DNA of 34,297 bases from Candidatus Hodarchaeota archaeon (GCA_029856365.1 JAHQWW010000028.1:1-34297); one strand, 5' to 3'; shown: positions 19,401 through 24,051, counted from the first letter of the stretch. Numbers and translations: made by a program. Notes: generated by a model not told the origin, from the letters alone.

Positions 19401-22057
19401 ATGAAGTCATTAAAATTAATTGATGAAGGTTGATAAACCCAAAAACCCGTTTCATTCAATATCATATCATTCCATGTCTCGTTCAACTTAAGCATAACGG
19501 TCTCAACATTGGACATGCTATCAGAGATATTTGCCCAGAATTGAGGGAATCCATTTCCAGTATCATCCACACCAAAATCATGGATAATAGGAGGCAAATG
19601 ATCTGGAGGGGGTAAACTGATGATTTGCCAACATTCTTCATGTTGATCATAGTTATCTGTTGTTCCATGATATTGCGTACTCGTCCATTGAGACCCAGAA
19701 ATCAGTCTCGGGAGGTTTTTTTGGCGAGGAAAAGATAATCCAGTACCCCTCGTAGATGAACTTCGAACGATTATAGTTCTATCAGGATCAACCTGATTAG
19801 GTATATCATTAGTTAAAGAATTTGATTCAGAATTTGGAGGATCCCAATTATAATTCCCTCGCTGGACATAAATTCCCTCTTCTGGAGGATGTTCTATTAC
19901 ATACCAACGAATACGGTTTGCATATGAAGAGCTGTCATATCGTCCAAAAGTGACTTCATTTGTATCAGTTATTTGCCCAAATATAGAAGTTTGCTGGAGT
20001 CCGTTGTCTGTACAGTCATACGTGAAATAAACCCAGCTAGAGCTCATATTCACCACAGGATCGTTGGGACTCCCAGAAGCAGCAATTAAATCAGTTATCT
20101 GTGCTGGAGAACTAATTACTACTTCTCCAGTATAAACAGCGTATTTTGATGGCCATTCTATAACTTGAAATCGAATTATTGCATCAGTGCTAGTAGCTGC
20201 CCCCGCTCTTTCAGCCATTACTGTTGTGGTATTAAAAAGTTCCACAGTTGCAAAGCCATCTTTGGTATCTTGTTGTGTAGCAGAAGGCTCATTTACTCTA
20301 CTATGTCCTATTACAAGTGATCTCGAAGGATCAACCATAGAGACTGACGCTGTATTACTCGCTTGACCTGCCCCGATACTAATTGATCCTCGCTGAACAT
20401 AAATTTCAGGACTCTCTACAATCCACCATGAAACATAAACATTTGAATCTTCTACAACTCTATCAAATGTTAGATGAGTTGGTGAACTAATATAACCACT
20501 GACCTGATGTTCGCGGGGATGGCTAGCAGAGCTGCTTCCTGCATAGTACATTATCAGAAAGGCCTGACTTGGGTCAACAGTTCCTCCAATATGTTGAATA
20601 GATTCAATCCCACTTAAAAACTGAAAAGAACCATGGTAAGTTCTGAAGCCAGTAGTACTACCCCCAAAATATTCTTCCTCTTTCTTAATAGAATAAAAAC
20701 TCTTAGGATTATTTTGGTTATTGTACTCTGTTATGATCCAGCTGAGGGGGCGTGAAATACTAGAAATTCGAACCTCGTCAATTATCCCATCAAACCATGC
20801 TTGACCATTTCCCAATTGCCCAGTGTCAACATTTCCACCTCCGATATTCCAATCACTATTCCAAGCAAGATTTGCGTTATTACCATTACTCCAATCTGTT
20901 GAATCTGTATCGTCTAATCCATTGATGTAAATCTTATTGTTTGCCAAGTTATTTGTATCTAATACACATGTAAAGTAATACCAAACGCTAGCTGACCACG
21001 TTCTAGTTTCTGTCCACTTATACATTACATCGCCATTTTCAATTTTAAATACAAGACCACCATCTTCTCCTTGGCTATAATCTATCCCAGTGAGGATGAT
21101 TGCCATATCTTGATCATTTGACGCAAATTTTTCTAACAGAAGTAATGACGTTGAAGAAGAGCTTGAATGACCACTATTAAGCTTAAACCATCCCGAAATA
21201 GTCACATCTGTACTTGGATTAAGAGTGGAATTTGGTGGGATATTTATTTTATCGTTTGCTCCATCAAAATTTTGCCCATCACAAATCTTACCTGTAAAAT
21301 CATCATTCCCGTCTTGAATGCCATGAATAAGGTTTATGGTTGAGTCATAATGAGCTGCTCCTGAATTTTCATCCATCACAGCTTCATTGAAGTGCAAAAC
21401 TGTAAGATAATTAGAATCCCAGACACCAGTAGGATTTTCCTGAATTCCAATATTATGATTTCCATAATACATCGAAATAGTGGTATTAATCGTACTCGAT
21501 AAGTTGGGAATTCTGACCCAAGCCACTAAATGAGCATGGGTGGAGTTATATGTTTGATTGAAGTATTCCAATTCATGATCGAGCTTTACACCTGTTATAT
21601 CAGCAAATAGAATATCGTCACCATCTGCTTGTACATCTAAATGCAGATCGCTATCGTATAGATCGATAAGTACTGGGAAATCTTGTAAGTCTGCAGCAAC
21701 TTTCATTGAATTTATCGTTATATTTTTCCGATATCGGAACGAAATATCTCCCCAATTACCTCCTAATTTAACTGAAGATTTTACAATAAAATCCTGCTGA
21801 TCAAGTAATTCATCATTAGGATCATTATTTGACTCTGGAGGGAATGATTGATAACTATTCCAGTCACTCTCCACAGTTCCGTTCATTTTATCAAAACAAT
21901 CAAGCATAGTAACATTACTTATCAAACGTGGGACTACTTGAATTTTTTCTATCATTTCAGGAATTTTATCATTCTGAATTTGGATGGAGGGTATAATGAC
22001 GTTGATAAAAAAAACCACACATATTGAGTATGATATAAACCGTGGAGGCACCCTCAA
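1439..22057 (-). CDS. Giant 6872-residue Ig-repeat surface protein with cytoplasmic longin-like domain
   Basis: One unbroken frame, about 750 kDa by length. Layout by residue: signal peptide ~1-27 with no lipobox; DUF2341-like domain ~105-215 (FRYRKNITI, FPVLIDL, QADGDDILF, VAWVRIP, MYYGN); LamG/concanavalin-like domain ~255-445 (FDGANDKINIP, ISGWFKL, IDEVRIS); three or so beta modules ~470-820 with recurring IYVQRG and VIEWP strands; two Ig-like modules to ~1010. Then come 52 clear Ig-like repeats (~1013-5946, ~95 residues each), four degenerate ones to ~6347 and two divergent beta domains to ~6588. A membrane helix (~6592-6614) and the stop-transfer HHHRRRSR follow. Inside the cell, ~6633-6750 (including DVLSGLSTAISDFMKDV and YSSIAIISD) resembles the longin-like domains common in Asgard proteins. 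The last ~80 residues look like a winged helix. The start is TTG; GTG two codons later is equally possible. An adhesin or receptor role is inferred. Confidence 0.85.
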   Translation of the reverse strand: MRVPPRFISYSICVVFFINVIIPSIQIQNDKIPEMIEKIQVVPRLISNVTMLDCFDKMNGTVESDWNSYQSFPPESNNDPNDELLDQQDFIVKSSVKLGGNWGDISFRYRKNITINSMKVAADLQDFPVLIDLYDSDLHLDVQADGDDILFADITGVKLDHELEYFNQTYNSTHAHLVAWVRIPNLSSTINTTISMYYGNHNIGIQENPTGVWDSNYLTVLHFNEAVMDENSGAAHYDSTINLIHGIQDGNDDFTGKICDGQNFDGANDKINIPPNSTLNPSTDVTISGWFKLNSGHSSSSSTSLLLLEKFASNDQDMAIILTGIDYSQGEDGGLVFKIENGDVMYKWTETRTWSASVWYYFTCVLDTNNLANNKIYINGLDDTDSTDWSNGNNANLAWNSDWNIGGGNVDTGQLGNGQAWFDGIIDEVRISSISRPLSWIITEYNNQNNPKSFYSIKKEEEYFGGSTTGFRTYHGSFQFLSGIESIQHIGGTVDPSQAFLIMYYAGSSSASHPREHQVSGYISSPTHLTFDRVVEDSNVYVSWWIVESPEIYVQRGSISIGAGQASNTASVSMVDPSRSLVIGHSRVNEPSATQQDTKDGFATVELFNTTTVMAERAGAATSTDAIIRFQVIEWPSKYAVYTGEVVISSPAQITDLIAASGSPNDPVVNMSSSWVYFTYDCTDNGLQQTSIFGQITDTNEVTFGRYDSSSYANRIRWYVIEHPPEEGIYVQRGNYNWDPPNSESNSLTNDIPNQVDPDRTIIVRSSSTRGTGLSFPRQKNLPRLISGSQWTSTQYHGTTDNYDQHEECWQIISLPPPDHLPPIIHDFGVDDTGNGFPQFWANISDSMSNVETVMLKLNETWNDMILNETGFWVYQPSSINFNDFIKYQICNTTDSSGNYLTEGSIVKNITFNYDTVFPNVLDWEYYRYIGSFGTFNANVTDSWGEIDSVLVNVTQCAGIARNDLTATMKPTISGYINDTLQMNAGTILFEIIVNDTAGNSYTSSKHQGEVNIAPIASNLILSPDPLHSCNTLSLNYDFYDQDGDSEEGTEIRWYKNSVFEPVYNDMKQIPAYALIKGDVWCASVQPKDGKNFGELIWSLNITVYNSIPELSNYYIAPDIPTTDSVLSSIYSYYDYDDDDENTINRQIRWYKNGYLVVSINDQISVPSEETTNGEEWFFAMRVHDGTNYSNWVTSVIVTIANTAPLASNLDLAPNNPKTNQDLMASYTFIDSDGDQESGTILLWYKNGIVQPAYENQLIVPPSATNRGENWYFTVLPSDGINYGNLKTSSMINIANTVPSASDLSITPNEPKTGNELMVIYSYADVDSDPESGTEILWYKNGVLQGGLNYSNTVPVTYTAKEQVWHCKVRPSDGTDFGEWISISTNVTIGNTVPFAIDLIITPINPKVVDDLIASYTYIDPDSDPESGMEILWYRNGILQGILNGSITVPASHTLKGQEWHYKLKLSDGTDFGEWIDLPINITIVNTAPFVADLTIVPNEPTSGDELSASYSYTDPDSDLESGSFIQWYKNGEEQTTYENQTTIPSIATNRGENWYFVIQPRDSFDYGIPKISSTVTIMNTEPSVSNLIIIPNEPKTGDNLTVSYIYADLDSDLESGTEILWYKDGVLQGMLNGSRTVLASYTAKGQDWYYKLRPSDGTDFGQWAIVQNNITINNTPPSASDLAIIPMNPITEDVLFATYYYKDNDADPECETNIIWFKDGVLQDNLNDSLYVSSNHTAKGQVWHFKVKLYDGMDFSDWISVSSNITVINIEPSISDLFITPYTPKTGDDLIMTYTYTDPDCDPENGSIIRWYKNGAEELSYENKTTVPAEMTNKGEIWYLTIHPCDGADYGTVKTSSSVIITNTVPTSSSPIIMPTEPLSSHDLIVNYTYMDPDNDPESGTEILWYQNSILQKDLNNSEIVPASYTTKGQVWHYKIRPSDGSDFGIWMEVLYNVTIGNTAPSISELAIIPENVTTKDNLIVIYTFIDPDLDIENRTMIRWFKDDVLQEDLNDSILVPATFTAKGQEWHCMVCPSDGICFGEWVSVTINITVGNTAPTASGVIITPNNPKTGDNLTANYIFVDPDGDQENGSYIRWYKNGYLLPSYINQTIIPNSATNKGETWYFTIQPSDGTDFGSLKISPIIIITNTAPSISDLTMMPSGAKTEDDLTTNYTYSDPDNDPEISTEVLWYKDGVLQGALNGSMIVSSSYTTKGEVWYCKIRLSDGTDYGEWVSVLNNITIQNTAPLVDSLLIVPNKPQANQDLKVSYIYTDVDSDLESSYEILWYRDGMLQGTLNGSMNVPTSYTDREQVWHCKVRSSDGNNFSSWIGCLINVTIHNTPPIVSDVKILESSPVSNDSDLHVSYSYSDYDNDVQKNTSRRICWYKNGILQEILNDSLIVDNGSSISGDIWYFTIQVSDGINLSKWGISPSVSIEVPPNTPPEAKLLYITPENPTTSNNLNVIWTFFDEDGDSESGSKYYWYCNGVHMNDYDGLQTLPSAATVKGDIWHAKVRPRDGTDFGNITGVSTNLTIGNSVPSIEGLVINPEDPKTANELSVRYYWIDLDTNDVESGSNIIWFKDGVLQGALNGSMTVIAILTAKGQIWHCKVRPSDGVDFGEWLGSTINVTIGNTPPFVNELSVLPGNPKTEQDLSASYTFNDLDSDPETGSYIRWYKNGEEQIVYENQTTIFAANTNKGEIWYFTIQPSDGTNYGNMKSSSIIAIVNTAPSTSDLFIIPGSPMTEDDLMISYNYADVDGDPEINIEILWYENEVLQGIMNGSTRIFASYTTKGQVWHFKIRPFDGTEFGDWLGSQNNVTIDNTAPIANEVAIIPNNPGTTHDISASYIYSDLDSDPEIGSIIRWYKNDLEQVSYENQIILPSTATSKGENWYFTIQPSDGINYGNLKTSPTIVINNTVPSVDYLSITPENPVTGEALVASYSYTDVDGDLESDSYIRWFKNGEEQPSYENQTTLSAVTTSKGETWYFTILPSDGTSYGNLKTSLMITIANTAPSISYLTILPIDPGTNHSLSVSYSFTDVDNDNETGTEILWYRDGVLQGALNGSKTVSLSYTAKGEVWHCMVRPSDGIDFGEWVVTPLNVTINNTAPSTSNLAIMPSEPRIGDNLIAWYNFQDLDADPESETIIRWYKNGIEQTAYENQTTVPASATRKGENWLFSIQPSDGTDYGGIKTSVIVIVVNTVPFVNNLAITPNTPKTSHELVCGYNYADMDLDPESGTFIRWYKNSIEQTAYENQTSVLPSATNKGENWYFSILPCDGSDYGNVKTSPIVTIVNTKPSIINLAITPSSPKSINDLTVSYSYTDLDTDIETGTEIVWYRDGVLQGALNGSKTVSASYTAKGEVWHCMVRPSDGINFGEWVVTPLYVTIGNTAPGVGNLVIIPGEPKIGDDLIAWYNFQDPDIDPENKTIIRWYKNGVEQTAYENQTIIPASITTKGENWYFTIQPSDDIEYGSMVFSPIVTICNTAPSVSDLNITPHKPKTRDDLKGSYNYLDVDSDLESGSIIRWFKNDDEQIAYENQTTVPASATSKGENWYFTILPCDGDDYGYLKMSPIITITNTKPLANGLVLSPNEPLTDQNLVASYVYTDADSDPESGTEIFWYQNGVLQGALNGSTTVAASYTTKGQEWHLKIRPSDGINFGDLISVSVNVTIANTAPSISNISIEPNNPKTVNDLTSIYIYTDPDSDPESESIIRWYKNGIEQFDYENETIIPYTATSKGENWYFTIQPSDGIEYGTLVLSSIITIRNTAPSVSDLIIIPNTPKTGDVLTASYNYNDLDSDAESGSIIRWYKDGVEQFGLENLITIPAAATNKEENWYFSIQPYDGTDYGSLKSSSIINIVNTAPSIKNLVIIPSNPLSIDEISLNYIYSDEDSDSESGTEILWYRDGVLVGALQDFTIVPSSYIAKGQVWHCKVRPSDGIDYGEWVDSSINVTIANTAPFTSELAITPSEPKTENDLYANYIYIDPDNDMESESIFRWYKNGIEQPGYENLSILPAAATKRGENWYFIILPSDGTDYGNMQTSPIVTIVNTGPSVSSLAIVPSEPKTGDALTASYSYTDPDSDLESGSIIRWYKNGIEQPGYENQLNLPAAVTSKGETWYFTVQPSDGTDYGNLQPSPMVAIANTSPSAGNLDVSPNNPQTTNDLFAFYTYSDPDSDPESESRICWYKNAIEQSMYENQTTLPAAATKKGENWYFTILPNDGSDYGTLQTSQIVTIMNTGPSASDLNIIPNDPGTNDELAANYIYVDPDDDPESGTNILWYKDGVLQDTLNDSATVLNIYTAKGQVWHCKVRPSDGTDFGGWVSSTSNITINNTAPATTDLTITPVAPKTGHDLLASYTYADPDSDPENGSHIQWYKNGIEQSVYENQTAIPAAATSKGEDWYFTTQASDGTDYGDLMTSPVITIRNTAPSVSNLIITPSNPMTGDDLTAAYSYSDMDTDPESGSRIWWYKNGIEQPVYENQTFVHSSTTSKGENWCFIIEPSDGSEFGSQKASSIITIVNTAPSANDICISPTSPQTGHNLIIGYTYTDPDNDLEIGTEIVWYKDNILQEALSGLTVVTASYTTKGQEWHCKVRPSDGTEFGSWASSQVNITITNTPPSVSDLTITPSYPTSSDDLVASYSYLDVDLDEESGTEIIWYKDSVIQGGLNGSTTVQDNLTGKGQIWHFKVRPKDGFVFGEWIGSPTNVTISNTPPTVSNVKILEESPVNETLDLHATYLYSDYDGDSQVNTSREIRWYRDNVLQSSLNDILTIAAGNTTVGQIWYFTIQVSDGVDLSSLEISPSVGIQVPPNNPPEARFLNLIPSNPIQANSLFINWTFHDIDGDEELGSQYRWYRNGDHVSEYDNLQILPSTATVKGDNWHVKVRPRDGKDFGNWASVPENVTIQNTAPSVGGLIISPNEPKTGDKLFISYSYIDPDLDSENGTEILWYKDGELQRALNGSTFVLSGYTTKEQEWHCKVRPSDGTDYGEWVESPINITIVNTAPSASNIAITPSGPKTGHDLNADYTFIDADMDPEIESIICWFKNGLEQLAYENQTTIPASITNKGENWQFSVKPSDGSDYGSQGWSSIITIANTAPFVSNLTITPTNPRTGDDLIANYDYFDADSDLEIGTEIIWYKDDVLQEALNGSTVVFTSYTGKGQVWHYKVHPKDGDDFGQWVSVSMNMTINNTAPSAGNLIITPIEPRTGNDLEAEYTYIDIDMDPESGTKIIWFKDSKLQGFLNDSTIVFSTYIAKGQVWSFKVKPSDGTDFGNWVSVSINITVVNTVPSVSNLAITPINPKTGDDLIVNYNYFDTDSDLESGSYIRWYKNEEVQPTYENQTTIPTFVTTKGEIWYFTIEPSDGSDYGILKISPSVSIANTAPSVSDLTITPCNPQTGEDLVASYAYVDVDADPEGETEIIWYKNGVLQTALNGSITVTANYTIKGQVWFFKVHPSDSTDFGEWVRIPINATINNTAPSVSDLTITPSYPKTGHELKANYIYTDVNADLEKETEIIWYKNGVLQTVLNGAFTVGVGNTTKGDIWHFKIHPFDGTDYGIWFSSPVNVTIHNTSPLISDLEITPSSPKTGDDLTAFYLYTDADTDPDNGSIIRWYKNGLEQLALENQTSVFASSSSKEETWYFVIQPCDGSDYGNIKTSPSVIITNTAPFVSDLIITPSYPKTEHILSIAYNYSDADSDLESGSYIRWYKNEEEQPTYENQTTIPAFATTKGETWYFTIEPSDGSNLGDLQTSPITTIMNTAPSANDLTIIPNSPMTGQILIVNYTYNDADADPEIGTEILWYKDGVLQEILSGSNTVAANYTGKGQVWHYKARPSDGSDFGNWVGCLNNVTIGNSAPTASSLTITPTSPKTGDNLTASYIYHDPDDPKSKTENGSEILWYKDGVLQGALNDSKTVPTTYTAKNQVWHYKIHPKDGIDFGNWFSLSINVTIGNTKPEIVCTSLFPNGSVYTNDTLVATFEASDTADNDSLVSYYIVWKKNNIEVPFLENSTTVLPKYTSKGEVWIFEVRVFDGSDWSEKKWAGTEIQNSKPYILNVAISGGNTTSDDVVIFYEFVDFDGDEDKTEISWNIRHLGTWNPLTMILLPNSYIAAGDYIYCIIKPYDGDDYGESVLEPQSGFIIVGNTPPELVAPPNILGANNSTFYSPRIPLYVNYSAKDIDSGEGLDIFDIEVENGLVVHAQYRWYRNGILIDELQNHYVESRYVTKGDVWIVSVCPRDRRLDHGSWVNSSAIIIGNGYPTVTNLKFIGNDDHPQFFIEDQDININYTFVAGVSYRKDDLTMLRWYVNGIYQSEYDGWKFISASKTHAGEVWTVEVYPFDGIENGPKLDISVIIESRPSINNFGFDTEREGYYDLWVNASDVRNIISEVRFKIILNGTDEQTKERYKSPWKVEFPLSEKYYASFINKTVIVEIIATSTTQRYEDISYKIDCTKSYIFTIEDSTPPRVKDTYIKNLEQDPTKITFCAEIQEFDSGIEKVILYYYFKAINKTEAEPIGFGSSLNHDEVQKWRLVEMLSDSIENTNGETIQIYSATIPFIQNKTNWKIIYKIETVDKNGNKRFYEYNEFNDIEIKYNNGETILSLDPVLITIFALLIAFSSVIVLIHHHRRRSRTIQLSIVQKYNAMKSIRVIFCRTSFGVQFYNEQTFHDFEADIDVLSGLSTAISDFMKDVTTRMMARSEEEVIQGQKTEFEALSRKGLNMLVWNGKYSSIAIISDKVLPKTFRVYIRHIGQEIEDNFADKLINYISPNHISVEKVRRIIHKHLPLYYCSPLALNGGVRRRNNNILSRKEHRMWDIINQKIYSVSKIGYSFPEAIVGELGSNFKRIEAIKFLKKAVKLKLLVELSLPHSIDSSNQPIIAERLEE
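4888..6131 (-). repeat. Block duplication with 1134-base period (four repeat units)
   Basis: The words around CCAACGAATATATGAACCAC recur at 4961 and 6095, a shift of 1134 bases, equal to 378 codons or four units. The flanking ~100 bases (4888-4995 and 6031-6131) are also nearly the same. The protein copies are units 50 and 46, which share ESGSYIRWYKNEE and PTYENQTTIP. Confidence 0.7.
7363..7942 (-). repeat. Second copy of the rare C-D repeat pair (units 40-41)
   Basis: Unit 40 (opening SNVKILEESP, with SDYDGDSQVNTSREI) and unit 41 (opening PPEARFL, with KVRPRDGKDFGN) match units 15-16 far better than any other units. Both pairs also share a longer joint ending in VPPN. The two copies are 7101 bases apart, 2367 codons, or 25 units. 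Confidence 0.75.
11711..12949 (-). repeat. Recent tandem duplication with 849-base period (three repeat units)
   Basis: The stretch from about 12560 to 12949 repeats the stretch from about 11711 to 12100. The anchor TAACCACCCATTCACCAAAG occurs at 12781 and again at 11932, a shift of 849 bases, which is exactly 283 codons or three units. Over the ~155 bases after the anchor I count only about seven mismatches. These correspond to repeat units 22-24 and 25-27, both with the order A-B-B. Confidence 0.8.
14464..15040 (-). repeat. First copy of the rare C-D repeat pair (units 15-16)
   Basis: Unit 15 (SDVKILESSP, with SDYDNDVQKNTSRRI) is followed by unit 16 (PPEAKLL, with KVRPRDGTDFGN). It is the partner of the pair at 7363-7942. 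The flanking units are also of the same type at both places (A before; A, B, A after), so the copied block was probably larger than two units. Confidence 0.75.
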
Positions 22058-22483
22058 GCTGTAATCTCTTCCATGTATCTCTATTATTAAAGATTAATGG
22101 ATTGAAACTTTGTAAAAACTGACTTCCCCTGTGGAAATTCAAATACTGTGTCCTCGGGCTTATCATGACGAAGACTGTTATTTTATATTAAGCTCATCGA
22201 GTTTCAGAGAGTTTACTAGTGAAAGCGAATAGCTAGTTGAGCATTGTCAACGTAAGGTATTCATCCGGTGTTGGTTGATATATACCTTTCCAAATGAATA
22301 TTCAGCCTATGTTCCCCATTTGATATTTTTTGAGTGTGTGCGCTTGCGCGCATGTTTTTTGATACATCTAGTATAACTTGAAAAAAAGGTGTAACTGAGA
22401 AAAAAACGAAGAATATTCAAACCAACACTTCAGGGATAAGAAGAATTTTGTCATAAAAACCTGGTTTAACTAGGAAAGTTCTA
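22058..22483. other. Upstream region of the giant gene
   Basis: 426 bases between the 139-codon minus-strand gene and the giant gene. On the minus strand a TATA-like CTTAATATAAAA lies at about 22181-22192. Initiation ~25 bases on would give a leader of about 100 bases. GGAAGAG sits about nine bases before the TTG start but is a weak ribosome site. An out-of-phase ATG frame (22166-21969, -) overlaps the giant gene's start and has no coding character. A GC-rich hairpin at 22337-22360 is listed separately. Confidence 0.4.
22337..22360 (+). terminator. GC-rich hairpin followed by T6
   Basis: TGCGC (22339-22343) pairs with GCGCA (22348-22352) around the loop TTGC. Two G-T pairs can extend the stem outward, and six T follow at 22355-22360. 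It stands out as a GC island in very AT-rich DNA. It has intrinsic-terminator form on the + strand, yet no + strand gene precedes it. On the minus strand it lies between two genes and is followed by an A-rich tract, so its role is unknown. Confidence 0.35.
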
Positions 22484-22897
22484 TCAAATTGATTGATACT
22501 GACCACTTAAAATTTGCTCGATTCTTTGTTGTTTTCCTCTCGCCAAGATATTAAAGATTCGTCCATTCCCAGGTTCAGTTGAAAATTCATGGATTACCAA
22601 TTGATATTGTTGGAAAATTGAAAAGATAATCCAATCGATATCTGACATCTTTTTCGTCCAGATATCACTCTCACTTTTAAAAACATCAATGGTGAGAGCC
22701 AATTCTGCATGGGTTATTTCTGCTTTTGGAATTCCTAATTTCGTTGTGATCTTTGTAAGCAACTCTTCTAAGTTCGGTATTTTTGTAAGCGTAAAATCAT
22801 CTGGTATGGCAATAATGTAACTTGAAGAGGATTGTTCTCGAATCAAGTCATCCTGCTTTTTCATCAGAGTTCTCTCCGTATTATACTTCAAGTCCAT
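22484..22897 (-). CDS. Small uncharacterised cytosolic protein
   Basis: 137 residues from the ATG at 22897. This start is preferred over the GTG at 22903 because AGGAG lies five bases in front of the ATG and would overlap the GTG. I do not recognise the family. It is soluble, with no signal or membrane segment. It opens with a charged stretch, followed by a predicted alpha/beta region (YIIAIPDDF, NLEELLTKITTKLGI, ELALTIDVF, DWIIFSIFQQYQLVIHEF) and a basic, glutamine-rich end (RGKQQRIEQIL). It is on the same strand as the giant gene, 426 bases upstream, with a possible separate promoter between them. A link between the two is only positional. Confidence 0.65.
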   Translation of the reverse strand: MDLKYNTERTLMKKQDDLIREQSSSSYIIAIPDDFTLTKIPNLEELLTKITTKLGIPKAEITHAELALTIDVFKSESDIWTKKMSDIDWIIFSIFQQYQLVIHEFSTEPGNGRIFNILARGKQQRIEQILSGQYQSI

Positions 22898-22903
22898 TAT
22901 CAC

Positions 22904-23278
22904 TCCTATTTAAAGACTAGTAAATTCTTTTCAAACTGGATTACTAAATCTGAAAATGGAGATTTCGTTCAACAATCAAATAAGAAATAAATTTCCTTGC
23001 TTTGATCTTACTAAAAACTGGAGGAAGATTTTACTTCAATTATTCCTTAGTAAAAATCCTATTGTTTTATGTAAAGCGGAAGTTGACAACAGCTTGAATT
23101 TAAAGAACTGAAAATCATCCTTACTTCATTTAAAGAAACAAAGAGAGAATATTTTTGCACTAACAAGAGATTTGAAGATATTTCATAATAGGAAAAACTG
23201 GATAATACTATAGCTTGAATGGTTAATTTTAAGAGAGGTTTGATTCCACAAGAACAACCGACATACTAATGATGGTGA
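22904..23278. other. Divergent intergenic region, no gene seen
   Basis: About 375 bases between the minus-strand 137-residue gene and the plus-strand zinc-ribbon gene. It is AT-rich, with no coding-like frame and no clear hairpin. It must hold the promoters of both genes, but I cannot pick either with confidence. Confidence 0.4.
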
Positions 23279-23320
23279 GTTCCAATTAGCCCAGTCTGCA
23301 AAAAATGTAAAAATTATGTA

Positions 23321-23875
23321 ATGAGTTTCCCGTGTTCACATTGCGGTAGTGAGGAATCCTTTTCAGATCGGAAAGCCGACGATTTCAAACCCATTGTACC
23401 TATCGAGCTTCAAGGCGATTTTTCGGAGCCACCAGAATTCAATTCACCTCCTTCTTCGATCTCCATCCCCCATTCTACCAAATCAAATACCAAACCTGTT
23501 TCTAAATCACCTGTTCCGAAAGATCCGCCAGATACTTCTCCAATTCCTCCTATAGTCCCCTCTCCAAAATCAGATGTTAAACCAGGTATTCTAGAAGGGC
23601 CACCTAAAATGTCACCTAAAGCCCCTACTTCCTTAAAAGATTCCTCTATGAAAGAGGCTTATGGAATAAATCATGTTGTTGAAAGGATGGTCACCAAGAC
23701 TGAAGACACCGATTATAGAACTTTTGTCAAACATCACTTATTTGAAATAGAAACAACTATTCAGAGTATCCAGACTGATATACAATCGTTAATTGAAGGC
23801 CAAAAACACATCGAAAGTATGTTAGAAGAAAAAGAAGAACAGAAATCTCAGAAAAAGAGTCGCTGGAAAAAATAA
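23321..23875 (+). CDS. Zinc-ribbon, proline-rich, coiled-coil protein (start uncertain)
   Basis: 184 residues from the ATG at 23321. That start leaves only half a zinc ribbon (CSHCG at 5-9). The same frame continues upstream to a stop at 23276-23278 and reads PVCKKCKNYVMSFPCSHCG, completing a CxxC...CxxC zinc ribbon, so the real protein very probably begins near 23279. No ATG, GTG or TTG exists there in frame. Either a rare start (ATT 23285) is used, or a base is missing, since ATG-ATG-GTG at 23269-23277 sits one frame away. After the ribbon comes a Pro/Ser/Lys-rich linker (~35-105), then a helical segment (~125-170, HHLFEIETTIQSIQTDIQ) that looks like a coiled coil, and a Lys-rich tail. It could be an adaptor; no function is recognised. 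Confidence 0.7.
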   Translation: MSFPCSHCGSEESFSDRKADDFKPIVPIELQGDFSEPPEFNSPPSSISIPHSTKSNTKPVSKSPVPKDPPDTSPIPPIVPSPKSDVKPGILEGPPKMSPKAPTSLKDSSMKEAYGINHVVERMVTKTEDTDYRTFVKHHLFEIETTIQSIQTDIQSLIEGQKHIESMLEEKEEQKSQKKSRWKK

Positions 23876-24041
23876 CCTGGAACTTAAAATTAGTCTACTT
23901 TCAAATAAACTGTTCTTTTCACTATAACAGGTTGCTTTTCTACTTTTATCTGATATTAGCTTTGAAACGGATTTAAATCGTACTATTTTTTCTTAGTTTT
24001 TTCCAGGAAAAAGCTTAAAATGATGTATTTTTTCGGAATAA

Positions 24042-24046
24042 AGGTG
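24042..24046 (+). promoter_or_regulatory. Ribosome binding site of the two-helix membrane peptide
   Basis: AGGTG lies five bases before the ATG at 24052. It supports that start and shows the GGTG-type signal also seen at 33217 and, on the minus strand, at 29886. Confidence 0.6.
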
Positions 24047-24051
24047 ATAAA

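Noticed and set aside
4819..19668. Many 60-96 codon frames on both strands inside the giant gene, several looking alike
   Set aside because: They are shadows of the repeats: the same out-of-phase translation recurs because the DNA repeats. None has a ribosome site or its own composition.
1439..22057. Giant frame as an assembly or pseudogene artefact
   Set aside because: The frame keeps domain order from signal peptide to cytoplasmic tail with no stops, and most units differ from each other, so it is not simple collapsed repeat. Read mapping over the near-identical blocks would still be worthwhile.
21969..22166. 65-codon minus-strand frame starting with ATG upstream of the giant gene
   Set aside because: It is out of phase with the giant protein and overlaps its signal peptide; its composition is not protein-like and the giant frame has a clear signal sequence.
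23349..23555. 68-codon plus-strand frame inside the zinc-ribbon gene
   Set aside because: Alternate frame of the proline-rich linker; no start signal.
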